From JAVVEG01 sp041751425 (GTDB lineage Bacteria > Pseudomonadota > Gammaproteobacteria > Pseudomonadales > Pseudohongiellaceae): DNA of 64,000 nt. The DNA is taken from contig JBGSXL010000011.1 in NCBI GenBank assembly GCA_041751425.1, positions 186,001 to 250,000 of the forward strand, in the 5' to 3' direction. The notes under the pieces were generated by a model that saw nothing but the letters and a program-made list of their open reading frames with translations, had not been told where the DNA came from and searched no databases. The translations under genes were made by a program, and so were the position numbers. Positions 41,970 through 51,323 of this stretch are shown one piece after another (the first letter of the stretch is position 1; every line of letters starts with the position of its first letter).

Positions 41970-43388
41970 ATGATAATCCCCGTAGTGCTCGCCGGTGGCT
42001 CTGGTTCCCGTCTCTGGCCCTTGTCGCGACAACTCCACCCCAAGCAATTCATCAGTTTCAACAGTGCCGACAGCGCCGATCAACAGACTTTATTTCAACA
42101 AAGCCTGAGCCGCTTGCAGGGTATTGAAGGACTGGGCGCACCTATTGTTGTATGCAATGAAGAGCATCGGTTTCTGGTGGCAGAGCAGTTGCGTCAACTG
42201 GACATTATCGGTGCCACAATTCTGCTGGAGCCGTTTGGACGCAATACGGCGCCGGCCGTTGCCATGGCGGCGCTACTGGCTGCTCCGGACGATTGTCTGT
42301 TGGTATTACCGGCAGATCATGTGATTCGCGATGTACAGGAATTGCAGCGGGTTATCAGTCTTGGTGCGCAGTTGGCTGAGGCCGGTCATTTGGTCACTTT
42401 TGGTATTGTGGCAAACAGCCCGGAAACAGGGTACGGATATATTCAATGTGGTGAGGCTCTGGATAATCAAGGATTTCAAGTGAAGCGCTTCGTTGAGAAG
42501 CCTGCATTGGAAATTGCCAAAGCATATCTTGCCAGTGGTGATTACTATTGGAACAGTGGCATGTTCATGTTCAAGGCCGCTGGTTTTCTGAATGAATTAA
42601 GCAAACACGCTGCTCATATGCTGCAGGTTTGCAGGATATCCAGTGCGGGCCTGCAAACGGACAATGATTTCACCCGAATCCCTGCGGACATATTCAGCAC
42701 CTGCCCCAGCGATTCCATTGACTATGCAGTGATGGAAAAGACCTCTCAGGCGGCAGTGATTCCTCTGGATGCAAACTGGAATGATCTGGGCGCCTGGAAT
42801 TCTCTTTGGGAAGTGGCGGAGAAAGATGCCGACAATAATGTATTGCTGGGCGATGTCTCCTGCATCGATGTGCATAACAGTTATATCCGTTCTGGGTCCC
42901 GTTTGATTGCGGCCATTGGTTTACAGGATATGATTGTTGTGGATACGGCGGATGCGGTATTGATTGCCAGCAAGGATCAGGTGCAGTCCGTCAAGCAGAT
43001 TGTGCAAAAACTGGAAATGACGAATCGTGCTGAAAGCCTGGGACATACGCTGGTTTACCGTCCATGGGGATCATACGAGTCGCTTGTTTTAGGTGATGGT
43101 TTTCAAGTTAAACATATTCGAGTTAAACCTGGCGCCTCGTTGTCGTTACAGATGCATCACCACAGAGCGGAACATTGGGTTGTCATTCAAGGCACTGCCA
43201 CAGTTACATGCGATGACAATGTTTTTGATCTGCAGGCTAACGAGTCAACGTTTATTCCTCTGGGCAGTAAACACCGCTTGCAGAACCGTTGTGCTGACTG
43301 GGTCGACTTGATCGAAGTGCAGACCGGCGGGTATCTGGGGGAAGACGATATTGTCCGCTTCGATGATGTTTATGGGAGAGCTCCGTGA
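41970..43388 (+). CDS. manC: Mannose-1-phosphate guanylyltransferase/mannose-6-phosphate isomerase
   Basis: A 472-residue bifunctional enzyme. The nucleotidyltransferase domain opens with PVVLAGGSGSRLWPLSRQLHPKQF and contains GRNTAPAVAMAAL, LLVLPADHVIRD and FVEKP; the C-terminal cupin (RPWGSYESLVLGDGFQVKHIRVKPGASLSLQMHHHRAEHWVV) is the type II mannose-6-phosphate isomerase. It makes GDP-mannose for surface polysaccharide. AGGAAG precedes the ATG. Its TGA overlaps the GTG of galU (GTGA). Confidence 0.96.
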   Translation: MIIPVVLAGGSGSRLWPLSRQLHPKQFISFNSADSADQQTLFQQSLSRLQGIEGLGAPIVVCNEEHRFLVAEQLRQLDIIGATILLEPFGRNTAPAVAMAALLAAPDDCLLVLPADHVIRDVQELQRVISLGAQLAEAGHLVTFGIVANSPETGYGYIQCGEALDNQGFQVKRFVEKPALEIAKAYLASGDYYWNSGMFMFKAAGFLNELSKHAAHMLQVCRISSAGLQTDNDFTRIPADIFSTCPSDSIDYAVMEKTSQAAVIPLDANWNDLGAWNSLWEVAEKDADNNVLLGDVSCIDVHNSYIRSGSRLIAAIGLQDMIVVDTADAVLIASKDQVQSVKQIVQKLEMTNRAESLGHTLVYRPWGSYESLVLGDGFQVKHIRVKPGASLSLQMHHHRAEHWVVIQGTATVTCDDNVFDLQANESTFIPLGSKHRLQNRCADWVDLIEVQTGGYLGEDDIVRFDDVYGRAP

Positions 43389-44239
43389 GCAAGATTACAA
43401 AATGCCTGTTTCCTGCTGCAGGTTATGGTACAAGATTTCTACCAGCCACCAAGGCAATGCCCAAAGAAATGCTGCCTCTTGTAAATAAGCCACTGATTCA
43501 GCACGGTGTTGAAGAGGCGATGGAGGCAGGCATCACTGGCATGGCTATCGTGACTGGCCGCGGCAAGCGCTCTTTGGAGGATCATTTCGACATCAGTTAT
43601 GAACTGGAACATCAGATTGCGGGCACGGATAAAGAGTATGCACTGGTGGACATTCGTCGCATCATAGACACCTGTACTTTTTCCTATACCCGGCAGGTGG
43701 AAATGCGCGGCCTGGGCCATGCGATTCTTACCGGTGAAACCTTGATCGGACATGAACCGTTCGCCGTCATATTGGCAGATGATTATTGTGTCGCAACAGG
43801 CGATGCCGTACTTACCCAGATGGTAAAGCTGTATGAAAAGTACCAATGCAGTATTGTCGCTATTGAAGAGGTGCCGCGTCAAGAAACTAACAAGTATGGT
43901 GTGATAGCTGGCACGTTGCTGACTGATACTGGGATTGAGCAGGAGCTGTATCGCGTCACTGACATGGTTGAGAAACCCGCGCCTGCTGACGCTCCCAGCA
44001 ATCTGGCGATTATCGGGCGTTATATTCTTACCCCGGATATTTTCGACATTCTGCGCAACACTCCGCCAGGCCGGAATAATGAGGTACAGATTACGGATGC
44101 ATTAATGACGCAGGCAAAGCAAGGCAGAGTGCTGGCTTACAGATTTCACGGCCAACGCTTTGATTGCGGAAGCATAGAAGGATTCATGGCCGCATCCAAC
44201 TACAATTACGAACACTTTTATAAAAAGCCCCAACGCTAA
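43385..44239 (+). CDS. galU: UTP-glucose-1-phosphate uridylyltransferase
   Basis: A 284-residue nucleotidyltransferase producing UDP-glucose. The opening CLFPAAGYGTRFLPATKAMPKEMLPLVNKPLI is diagnostic; ADDYCV holds the metal Asp and MVEKPAPADAPSNLAIIGRYIL and FDCGSIEGF complete the site. Start codon GTG at 43385 overlaps the manC stop by four bases. manB follows 21 bp later; the three form a nucleotide-sugar operon. Confidence 0.97.
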   Translation: MSKITKCLFPAAGYGTRFLPATKAMPKEMLPLVNKPLIQHGVEEAMEAGITGMAIVTGRGKRSLEDHFDISYELEHQIAGTDKEYALVDIRRIIDTCTFSYTRQVEMRGLGHAILTGETLIGHEPFAVILADDYCVATGDAVLTQMVKLYEKYQCSIVAIEEVPRQETNKYGVIAGTLLTDTGIEQELYRVTDMVEKPAPADAPSNLAIIGRYILTPDIFDILRNTPPGRNNEVQITDALMTQAKQGRVLAYRFHGQRFDCGSIEGFMAASNYNYEHFYKKPQR

Positions 44240-44260
44240 TTCGAACCGCGGAGTCTGATC

Positions 44261-45613
44261 ATGCACATCGATATAACCTGTTTCAAAGCCTATGATATCC
44301 GTGGACGTGTGCCTGACCAGCTCAATGAAGATATCGCCTACCGTATAGGAAGAGCTTATGCGCAGTGGCTGAAACCAAAAAATGTTGTGGTTGGTTACGA
44401 CATCCGCTTGAGCAGTAAGTCTTTATGCGACTCGCTGTCGAAAGGGTTGCTGGAGGCCGGCGTGGATGTGATCAACATCGGTCAGTGCGGCACCGAGGAA
44501 ATCTATTTCGCCACTTCTCATTTGCAGACTTCCGGCGGCATTGTTGTCACTGCCAGCCACAACCCGAAAGACTATAACGGTATGAAACTGGTACGCGAAG
44601 GTTCGCGCCCGATCAGTGGTGACACCGGGCTGAATGAGATCAAGACGCTGGCGGAGAAGGGTGATTTTCCTGCTGCAGAAACACCAGGTACGTTGACTGA
44701 ACAAAACACAAGACCAGCCTATATCGAACATTTATTGTCCTATATTGATATTTCCGCATTGAAACCACTGCGATTGGTGGTGAACGCTGGTAACGGTGGG
44801 GCAGGCCCGGTGGTGGATCTGTTGGAACCACATCTACCTTTTGAAATAATAAAAGTGCATCACGAAGCCGATGGTAATTTCCCAAATGGTGTACCCAACC
44901 CCTTACTGGAAGATAATCGTCAACCGAGCATTGATGCCATTTTCGATTGTCAGGCGGATATCGGGATTGCGTGGGATGGCGACTTCGACCGCTGTTTCTT
45001 CTTTGATGAAGAGGGCCGCTTTGTCGAGGGCTACTATATTGTGGGACTGCTGGCACAGAGTTTTCTGGAGAACGAACCCGGTGCCGGCGTTATCCATGAT
45101 CCGCGTCTTACCTGGAACACTATCGAAATAGCAAAACAATTTGGCGGCAAGGCTATTCAATGCAAGACAGGGCATGCCTTCATCAAGGAGCGCATGCGTA
45201 TTGAAGATGCTGTGTATGGTGGTGAGATGAGTGCGCACCATTACTTCCGCGATTTTGCTTACTGCGACAGCGGCATGATTCCCTGGCTGCTGGTTGCGCA
45301 GATGATCAGCAAGACCGGCAAGAGTCTGTCGCAACTGGTTAGTGAGCGCATGGCCGCATTTCCGGCAAGCGGCGAGATCAATCGCACTGTGACGGATGCA
45401 GGCGCTTTGTTAAAACAGGTTGAAGCCAGATACAAAGACGCTGCCATCGCTGTGGATTTCACTGATGGGCTCAGCATGGAATTTGCTGATTGGCGTTTCA
45501 ACGTGCGTATGTCCAATACCGAACCCGTAGTACGTCTGAATGTGGAGTCGCGCGCTGACAAAGAGTTGATGAAAAGTAAAACAGCGGAAATACTGGCACT
45601 TTTCCAAAGCTGA
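44261..45613 (+). CDS. manB: Phosphomannomutase (ManB/RfbK type)
   Basis: A 450-residue alpha-D-phosphohexomutase. It opens FKAYDIRGRVPDQLNEDIAYRIGRAYAQ; the phosphoserine is Ser99 in TASHNPKDYNG, metal-binding DGDFDR follows, and GGEMSAHHYFRDFAYCDSGMIP plus SNTEPVVRLNVES form the sugar and phosphate sites. The GGEMSAHHYFRDF motif favours phosphomannomutase over phosphoglucosamine mutase. GGAG precedes the ATG. It completes mannose-6-P to mannose-1-P for ManC. Confidence 0.95.
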   Translation: MHIDITCFKAYDIRGRVPDQLNEDIAYRIGRAYAQWLKPKNVVVGYDIRLSSKSLCDSLSKGLLEAGVDVINIGQCGTEEIYFATSHLQTSGGIVVTASHNPKDYNGMKLVREGSRPISGDTGLNEIKTLAEKGDFPAAETPGTLTEQNTRPAYIEHLLSYIDISALKPLRLVVNAGNGGAGPVVDLLEPHLPFEIIKVHHEADGNFPNGVPNPLLEDNRQPSIDAIFDCQADIGIAWDGDFDRCFFFDEEGRFVEGYYIVGLLAQSFLENEPGAGVIHDPRLTWNTIEIAKQFGGKAIQCKTGHAFIKERMRIEDAVYGGEMSAHHYFRDFAYCDSGMIPWLLVAQMISKTGKSLSQLVSERMAAFPASGEINRTVTDAGALLKQVEARYKDAAIAVDFTDGLSMEFADWRFNVRMSNTEPVVRLNVESRADKELMKSKTAEILALFQS

Positions 45614-45697
45614 ATCAGCGCGCTGTAACTCTCTGCTGCGGATTTCGTTAACGTAAACAAAGCCGCAGAACCCGCAACGACACTGCACCCCAAACGC

Positions 45698-45717
45698 TAA
45701 CAGTTGCTTAACTGTTA
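45698..45717. other. Small perfect hairpin downstream of manB
   Basis: Arms TAACAGTT and AACTGTTA around GCTT. An overlapping alternative pairing, GCTTAAC with TTAAG, is also possible. It lies in the 253-base gap between manB and the TonB receptor gene. An imperfect hairpin with ends CTGCGG/CCGCAG lies just before it (about 45636-45668). Either could end the manB transcript; no T run follows. Confidence 0.35.
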
Positions 45718-45866
45718 AGAGCGTGTACTTCGCAACAACTCCTTCTATGCTCCAGTTCCCGGATACCGGGTGCTTTCAAAAGCGCTATTGGTACATTCAA
45801 TAGGTGATGAATCCATTTGACTGTGAAGTCAGCAGGCAATGTGTAAAACCTGATACGGAACAATCT

Positions 45867-47915
45867 ATGCCCCATCCTATTGCTTGCAAACCGCAGATCC
45901 TGCGACTGGCTATCCAACGCAGCATTCAATGCACAGTTGCAACGGCCATCACTGTGTACGCTGGCTCAGCATTGGCTCAGTCTACGGCAACCACTACGCG
46001 TGCTGACGCTCCTGAGCTGCAGGAAATTCTGGTGATCGAGCGCAGCATTGAAACCACACTGCCTTTGGAGCTGGCTCGCTATGGCGCGGATCTGGAGATA
46101 ATCACTTCCGCGCAGGTAAAAGATCATGGTTTTGTTGACGTATCGCAGGCGCTGGAACTGTTGGTGCCTGGTGTACATCTGACTACGCAGGCTGGCGCAT
46201 TCAGTTATATCAATCTGGCCATGCAGGGCTCGCGCAACAGTGATGTGCTGTGGACGGTCGACGGGGTGCGAATCAATAACCGTCTCTACAACAGCACAAG
46301 TCCGGCGGATACATTGCCATCCAGCATGATTGAGCGTACCGAGGTTTTAAAAGGCGGGCATGGCCTGATGTACGGTACGCAGGCGATTGCCGGCGTGGTA
46401 AATGTGGTGACCCGTTCGTTCTCCGATACACCCGGAGGCGAGGTTTCTATCGGCAGTGGCAGCCATGGTCTGCAGCGTCTGAATGCTTATGGACGCGGTG
46501 CGCTTGGTGAGCACCGTTTCATTGCCTGGGTTTCCAGGGATGCAAGCGATGGCTACGAAATCTATGATAATTACCAACCAACAGCGGTTTATCGTAAACG
46601 TGGTTACGATGTGGAAAGTGTTGGCCTGAAATATGGCTATGATTTCACGCAGGATTTAAGTTTGACCTTGATGGGTATTCATACGGAAGCAACGTTGGAT
46701 TACCCAAACGTCAGCAATGTCTCTATCAATGATCGCACTGAGGATATTCTTAGTGCACGGCTTGACTATACTCCCAGCGACAGTGTTCAGTACTTCCTGA
46801 AAGCTTACCACCATACCTGGGATACCGATTATTACACGCCACCAAATCCATCGGCCTATTGGGGATACGAAGATTTCGGAGTCAGCGCAGCAACTGTTCT
46901 GACGCCGCATCGCAACTTCGAGTATCACTTGGGCTACGATTTTCAAACTTACACTGGCAAGGATGATGTGCTGCTGATTGATGGCGAGCGCGAAGATGTT
47001 CACGCCATTTATGCACAGATTCGCAGTACGGATGATCTGGCCGAGAACGTGCGTTTCGCATTGGGTGTGCGGCACAATGAAACAGGCGGCAATAAGTCGA
47101 CAGTATGGAATACATCAGGAATTTATGAGTTCAGCGACTCTCTGTATGTGCAAGGGATAATAGGCTCCTCTTTCATGTTACCAAGTGCAGAGAATCTCTA
47201 TCGTATCCATTGCCCCTCCGGATTGAACTGTACTCACGGCAATCCAAACCTGGCGCCCGAGGAAAGCATCAGTCTCAATATGTCCATTGGCGGTCGCTGG
47301 GATGTGGGACAGCAACCTTTGAGTTGGCAATTGAGCGCGTGGGATCGTCATATCGATAATCTGATCACTACAGCGCCAATAGATGCAACTGCGCCGAGCC
47401 CGTATCCGCCGGAATTTACCCGCACATTCATCAACATATCAGATGAAGTAAAAGCAACTGGTGCGGAATTACTATTACGCGGTCCCATCACACAAGCACT
47501 CTCATTCAATGTCAGTTATACCTACAGCAAGGAGATTGCACGTGGCACCCGCGACCAGCTTCCGGACAGACCACGCAACAACTACAAGGCCTCGTTCTCT
47601 TTCGCGCCAGCAGAGCGTGCTTATGGAGTAAACCTGGCGCTGAAATATATCGGTGACAAAACCGCTAACGTCACTGGTTTTGGCAATCAGGATTACGGCG
47701 ACAATATTGTGTTGGATATGGGCGCTCATCTGTATCTGGATGCAAATACCCGACAGCATCGTTTGACAGTGCGACTGGAGAATCTGCTGGATGAGGAATA
47801 TGCCACCTCGGTAAGCTCCGCCGTATTGACGGGCTCGAATCCGCAGGAACGATTCATGTGGAGTCGTCTGGCACCACCCCGCACTCTGCATGTCAATTAC
47901 AGTTACTCGTTCTAG
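45867..47915 (+). CDS. TonB-dependent receptor (siderophore/vitamin type)
   Basis: About 682 residues. The signal region ends near VYAGSALAQS. The plug has ELQEILVIER (TonB-box-like segment), LELARYGADLEIITSAQVKDHGFVDVSQALELLVPGVHLTTQAG, VLWTVDGVRINNRLYNS and IERTEVLKGGHGLMYGTQAIAGVVNVVTR. The barrel has late strand blocks LQLSAWDRHIDNLITT-like and LRGPITQALSFNVSYTYSKE, and ends in NYSYSF. Start is uncertain: ATG 45867 gives a normal signal peptide, while an ATG pair at 45804/45807 would add 21 residues. It is followed 18 bp later by a PepSY protein, suggesting ferric-siderophore or metal uptake. Confidence 0.9.
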   Translation: MPHPIACKPQILRLAIQRSIQCTVATAITVYAGSALAQSTATTTRADAPELQEILVIERSIETTLPLELARYGADLEIITSAQVKDHGFVDVSQALELLVPGVHLTTQAGAFSYINLAMQGSRNSDVLWTVDGVRINNRLYNSTSPADTLPSSMIERTEVLKGGHGLMYGTQAIAGVVNVVTRSFSDTPGGEVSIGSGSHGLQRLNAYGRGALGEHRFIAWVSRDASDGYEIYDNYQPTAVYRKRGYDVESVGLKYGYDFTQDLSLTLMGIHTEATLDYPNVSNVSINDRTEDILSARLDYTPSDSVQYFLKAYHHTWDTDYYTPPNPSAYWGYEDFGVSAATVLTPHRNFEYHLGYDFQTYTGKDDVLLIDGEREDVHAIYAQIRSTDDLAENVRFALGVRHNETGGNKSTVWNTSGIYEFSDSLYVQGIIGSSFMLPSAENLYRIHCPSGLNCTHGNPNLAPEESISLNMSIGGRWDVGQQPLSWQLSAWDRHIDNLITTAPIDATAPSPYPPEFTRTFINISDEVKATGAELLLRGPITQALSFNVSYTYSKEIARGTRDQLPDRPRNNYKASFSFAPAERAYGVNLALKYIGDKTANVTGFGNQDYGDNIVLDMGAHLYLDANTRQHRLTVRLENLLDEEYATSVSSAVLTGSNPQERFMWSRLAPPRTLHVNYSYSF

Positions 47916-47933
47916 CTGGCAGTGGCACTCACT

Positions 47934-49418
47934 ATGCAACTATTGTTGTTCATTCACCGTTATCTCGCGGTAGCGGTTGGATTGCTGATGACGCTGTGGT
48001 GCTTGTCTGGCTTCGTGATGATGTATCAGGAGTTTCCTGCGCTCAGCAATGAACAACGGCTTGCTGGATTGGGCTCCTTGGATCTACGTGATTGTTGCGA
48101 TTTATCCGCATTGGATGTTCATGATCAAATTGCAGTGCCCGGTTTCCGCGTAGAGATGTTGCTGGGCGACCCGGTGCTGCGTCTGGCAAGAGGAGTAAAC
48201 CAGCGCGGAACTACTAACCTGGTGAGCACATTCAATCTGCGCACGGGTGAACCGGCAGCGGAGTTGAGTGAAAATCAGGTCATCGATGTCGCAGCACGAT
48301 ACGGCCGCGGCAATCAGATTCAGGGCTCACCGCGTTTGCTGGGCGTGATTGATATCGATCAGTGGACAGTGCAAACGGCAAGTCGCAATCAACCGGTTTA
48401 TCATTTGGCTTACGATGATGACCGCAGCACAGAGGTCTATATATCCGGTGCCAGTGGCGAGGTGTTTCAGACTACCAACCGCCGCACGCGATTGTTGGCG
48501 TGGCTGGGAGCCATACCCCATTGGCTGTATCCAACTCAATTAAGACAACATGGCACCTTATGGGCAGATATCGTTATCTGGACATCCATGGCAGGAACTT
48601 TTTTGGCGGCCACTGGCCTATATGTAGGTATCTCACGTTTGCGCTGGCGCAGAGAGGAGTCGCACCGTGCATCTCCTTATTATGGATTGTGGTACTGGCA
48701 CCATATAACCGGACTGGTATTTGGCGTGCTGGCGTTAACCTGGGTCTTCAGTGGTTTGATGACGATGAATCCCTGGGGAGCATTAGCGGGTGGGCCGGTG
48801 AGCGATTACCGCAGCACACTGGTTGGCAGCGCCAACTGGGGCGAGTTGAAAAGATTCCTGACGGCAGTCACAACGCAAACAACCAACGAAGAATATGCCC
48901 AGTTGCAACCTGCCGTATTCAACAATCAGTTGTATGTCAATGCAGGAAAAGTGAATGGCGGTAGCGTGCGGTTGGATGTGAATGCAGTACCCACAATTGT
49001 GCAGCTTGAACACGTGGAGGAATTGATCTCACGACTGAACGTGTCGACGAAGGATTTCCAATTGATGACCAGCGAGGATAGCTACTACTACGGTCGCAAA
49101 ACCGAGATACCTTTGCCGGTGTTTCGCGCAATTCTGGATGACGCTGAACAAACCCGCGTGTATATCAATCCAGAAACAGGCAGCGTGAGTCTGCTCAGCG
49201 CCAGTGGTCGACTGTCGCGCTGGATTCGTACCGGGTTGCACGGACTGGATTTCCCGGTGCTGCGCGTTCGACCATTGTGGGATATCGTGGTGATATTGCT
49301 GCTTGCAGGCGTGACGCTGCTTTGCGCACTGGGAACCTGGATGGGTTGCAAACGCATCAAATACGATGTGCAGCATTTAGCAGCATTGTTACGCAAGCGT
49401 TTCAGCCCGCCAGGTTAG
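47934..49418 (+). CDS. PepSY-domain membrane protein (PiuB/siderophore-reductase-like)
   Basis: A 494-residue protein with four main membrane helices: LLLFIHRYLAVAVGLLMTLWCLSGFVMMY, DIVIWTSMAGTFLAATGLYVGI, WHHITGLVFGVLALTWVFSGLMTM and PLWDIVVILLLAGVTLLCALGTWMG. The His-containing first and third helices (FIHRY, YWHHITG) are the pattern of PepSY_TM proteins that may bind haem. Periplasmic segments hold PepSY-like parts. Such proteins sit beside TonB receptors and probably help release iron from siderophores. ATG 47934 is chosen; a GTG at 47922 is possible. The 3' end overlaps the convergent GNAT gene by 30 bases. Confidence 0.88.
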   Translation: MQLLLFIHRYLAVAVGLLMTLWCLSGFVMMYQEFPALSNEQRLAGLGSLDLRDCCDLSALDVHDQIAVPGFRVEMLLGDPVLRLARGVNQRGTTNLVSTFNLRTGEPAAELSENQVIDVAARYGRGNQIQGSPRLLGVIDIDQWTVQTASRNQPVYHLAYDDDRSTEVYISGASGEVFQTTNRRTRLLAWLGAIPHWLYPTQLRQHGTLWADIVIWTSMAGTFLAATGLYVGISRLRWRREESHRASPYYGLWYWHHITGLVFGVLALTWVFSGLMTMNPWGALAGGPVSDYRSTLVGSANWGELKRFLTAVTTQTTNEEYAQLQPAVFNNQLYVNAGKVNGGSVRLDVNAVPTIVQLEHVEELISRLNVSTKDFQLMTSEDSYYYGRKTEIPLPVFRAILDDAEQTRVYINPETGSVSLLSASGRLSRWIRTGLHGLDFPVLRVRPLWDIVVILLLAGVTLLCALGTWMGCKRIKYDVQHLAALLRKRFSPPG

Positions 49419-49838
49419 TTTATAGCTCCAGGTGTCCTCATTGCTGGTACGAAAATCCAGGCGTTTGTAAAACTCCAGTGCAGGATTGACTTTCAATACA
49501 CTCAGGCGCAGCGGCTTTTCCTTCAGTGAGGACTCTATCTGCAGGCTACGAACAATGAGGCTGCCTAAGCCCTGATTCTGGTGTTCAGGTAATATCAACA
49601 GCATTTCCAGCCACAGATGATCGGCTTTTTCCAGCATGCTGTAAGCGCCGATATCGATACCGTTCAATGCGACTATGGTAAAACTGGAGCTGGGCAGATT
49701 CTCCGCGAAGCCATGTTGTTGGAATAGCTCATCCCAACCCCAGGTTTCCTCGATATAGCCCTTCATGGTAGTGCGGAAAGTTTCGTACGCCCATTCCATA
49801 TCGGCTTTTTTCGCCTTTCGGAATGTCAGAGCGTTCAT
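49389..49838 (-). CDS. GNAT-family N-acetyltransferase
   Basis: A 149-residue acetyltransferase: it opens LTFRKAKKADMEWAYETF, with the acetyl-CoA loop in LLILPEHQNQGLGSLIVRSL and the C-terminal LSVLKVNPALEFYKRLDFRTSNED. Its ATG overlaps the RimB-RimK stop by four bases (ATGA), so the two are translationally coupled; acetylation of a product or partner of the ligase is possible but unproven. The 3' end overlaps the PepSY gene by 30 bases on the opposite strand. Confidence 0.9.
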   Translation of the reverse strand: MNALTFRKAKKADMEWAYETFRTTMKGYIEETWGWDELFQQHGFAENLPSSSFTIVALNGIDIGAYSMLEKADHLWLEMLLILPEHQNQGLGSLIVRSLQIESSLKEKPLRLSVLKVNPALEFYKRLDFRTSNEDTWSYKLTWRAETLA

Positions 49839-51244
49839 TCACTGTTCTCAATGGGAGAGGCAAGGCGCCTTTTCCAACCCAGATGTTTCTCGATGGCACT
49901 GATCAGGTTGCCGGCAATATCCTTGCCGCTGATATCTTCAATCTCTCCCAGCTCCGGCGACGAATTGACATCCAGAAGCAGCGGACCTTTGCGGGAACGA
50001 ATGATGTCTACCCCGGCTACTTTCAATCCAAGTACTTTGGCGGCTTTGATAGCCAGGCTGCGTTCTTCGCTGCTGGTTCTCACGGCTGCAACAGTAGCAG
50101 CCCGATACAGATTAGCGCGGAATTCCCCTGGCGCCGCTTGTCTTTCCATTGCGGCAACTACTTTGTTTTCCACAACCAGCAAGCGCAGGTCGCGGCCCTC
50201 AGCTTCCTTGATAAATTCCTGCACCAGCAGATTGGCTTGCAGCGATTTGAATGCATTGATCAGGCTTTCCGCAGCCGTGCGCGTTTCCGCCAATACTACG
50301 CCGCGCCCCTGTGGACCCTCCAGAAGCTTTACTACTAACGGAGCACCGTTCACCATGTCGATAAGATCATCGGTATCAATCGGGCTGTCCGCAAAACCGG
50401 ATGTAGGGATACTGAGTCCGTTCTGCAGCAACAACTGTAAAGAATAGAGCTTATCGCGTGAATGGCTGATGGCTTCAGCGCTGTTCAGTGCGTACACACC
50501 AATGCTTTCGAATTGTCTTACCAAAGCACAACCGTAAAATGTTAGATCGGGCCGTATGCGTGGAATAACCGCGTCGAGATTATTGAGTATCTTGCCGCCG
50601 CGATAGTGAATTTCCGGCGTCTCTGCATCGAGTTTCATATAGCATTGCTTGATGTCGTAGAAGCGTATGCGATGACCACGTTCTTCGCCAGCCTCCAGAA
50701 TGCGCTGGTTGCTGCGTAAGTCCGGATTACTGGCCAGCAGGCCTATGCGTAGACCGTATGCCTCTCTTGTCTGGTCGGCATACATTTGGTTCAGCTGCGA
50801 TTCCTGCACTTCGCCGCCCAGGCAGTCCGCCGCAGGGTCAACCAGAATCCGCCCCATCATGGCCTCACGGCCCAATAGCATGCGATAACCCATGGAGTCA
50901 CGATTGCTCAACGTCAGCTCTACGTCCCAACTTACATTGGCGTGCTGCAAACTGGTACGGATGACATAGCGTTTTTCGCCGATGCCGCTTGAACTTTTCA
51001 CCAGGCGCTTGTCGACAACTTCCGCTTCACAGCGAATGATGGTACGGCGATTATTTTGCAGCGGGTGAACCTCAAAGCTGACCCACAAAATTCCTTCACG
51101 TTTGAACGCGCGGATATTAAAAGCATGCAAAGAAGACGTCTTGGCGCCCGAGTCTACGCGCACCTTGATGGCTGGAATTCCCAGCACGGGCAAAGCGCAC
51201 CATTCTTCACTGCCAACTATTATTTTTTCCTGATGCTCTATCAT
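49835..51244 (-). CDS. rimK: RimB-RimK fusion: retropepsin-like protease plus ATP-grasp glutamate ligase
   Basis: A 469-residue two-domain protein. Residues 1 to about 155 match the RimB/PF05618 family (VLGIPAIKVRVDSGAKTSSLHAFNI with the aspartyl-protease-like DSGAKTS, and YRMLLGREAMMGRILVDPAADCLG). Residues from about 170 are RimK: LNNLDAVIPRIRPDLTFYGCALVRQFE, the ATP-grasp core PLVVKLLEGPQGRGVVLAET, VQEFIKEAEGRDLRLLVVENKVVAAMERQA, and GVDIIRSRKGPLLLDVNSSPELGEIE. In Pseudomonas separate RimB trims and RimK adds glutamates to ribosomal protein S6. Fusion puts opposing activities in one chain. The GNAT gene overlaps downstream. Confidence 0.92.
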   Translation of the reverse strand: MIEHQEKIIVGSEEWCALPVLGIPAIKVRVDSGAKTSSLHAFNIRAFKREGILWVSFEVHPLQNNRRTIIRCEAEVVDKRLVKSSSGIGEKRYVIRTSLQHANVSWDVELTLSNRDSMGYRMLLGREAMMGRILVDPAADCLGGEVQESQLNQMYADQTREAYGLRIGLLASNPDLRSNQRILEAGEERGHRIRFYDIKQCYMKLDAETPEIHYRGGKILNNLDAVIPRIRPDLTFYGCALVRQFESIGVYALNSAEAISHSRDKLYSLQLLLQNGLSIPTSGFADSPIDTDDLIDMVNGAPLVVKLLEGPQGRGVVLAETRTAAESLINAFKSLQANLLVQEFIKEAEGRDLRLLVVENKVVAAMERQAAPGEFRANLYRAATVAAVRTSSEERSLAIKAAKVLGLKVAGVDIIRSRKGPLLLDVNSSPELGEIEDISGKDIAGNLISAIEKHLGWKRRLASPIENSE

Positions 51245-51323
51245 GGGTCGCCCGGCAGGCTGAGTGCCTGCTGTATCAGTCAGTTCTGCCTCATTTGAAG
51301 GCTGTATTTGCCGCGCAAGTGTA

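Noticed and set aside
45614..45866. A cobalamin or other riboswitch upstream of the TonB receptor
   Set aside because: No B12-box-like sequence or multi-stem core was found; only two small hairpins are present.
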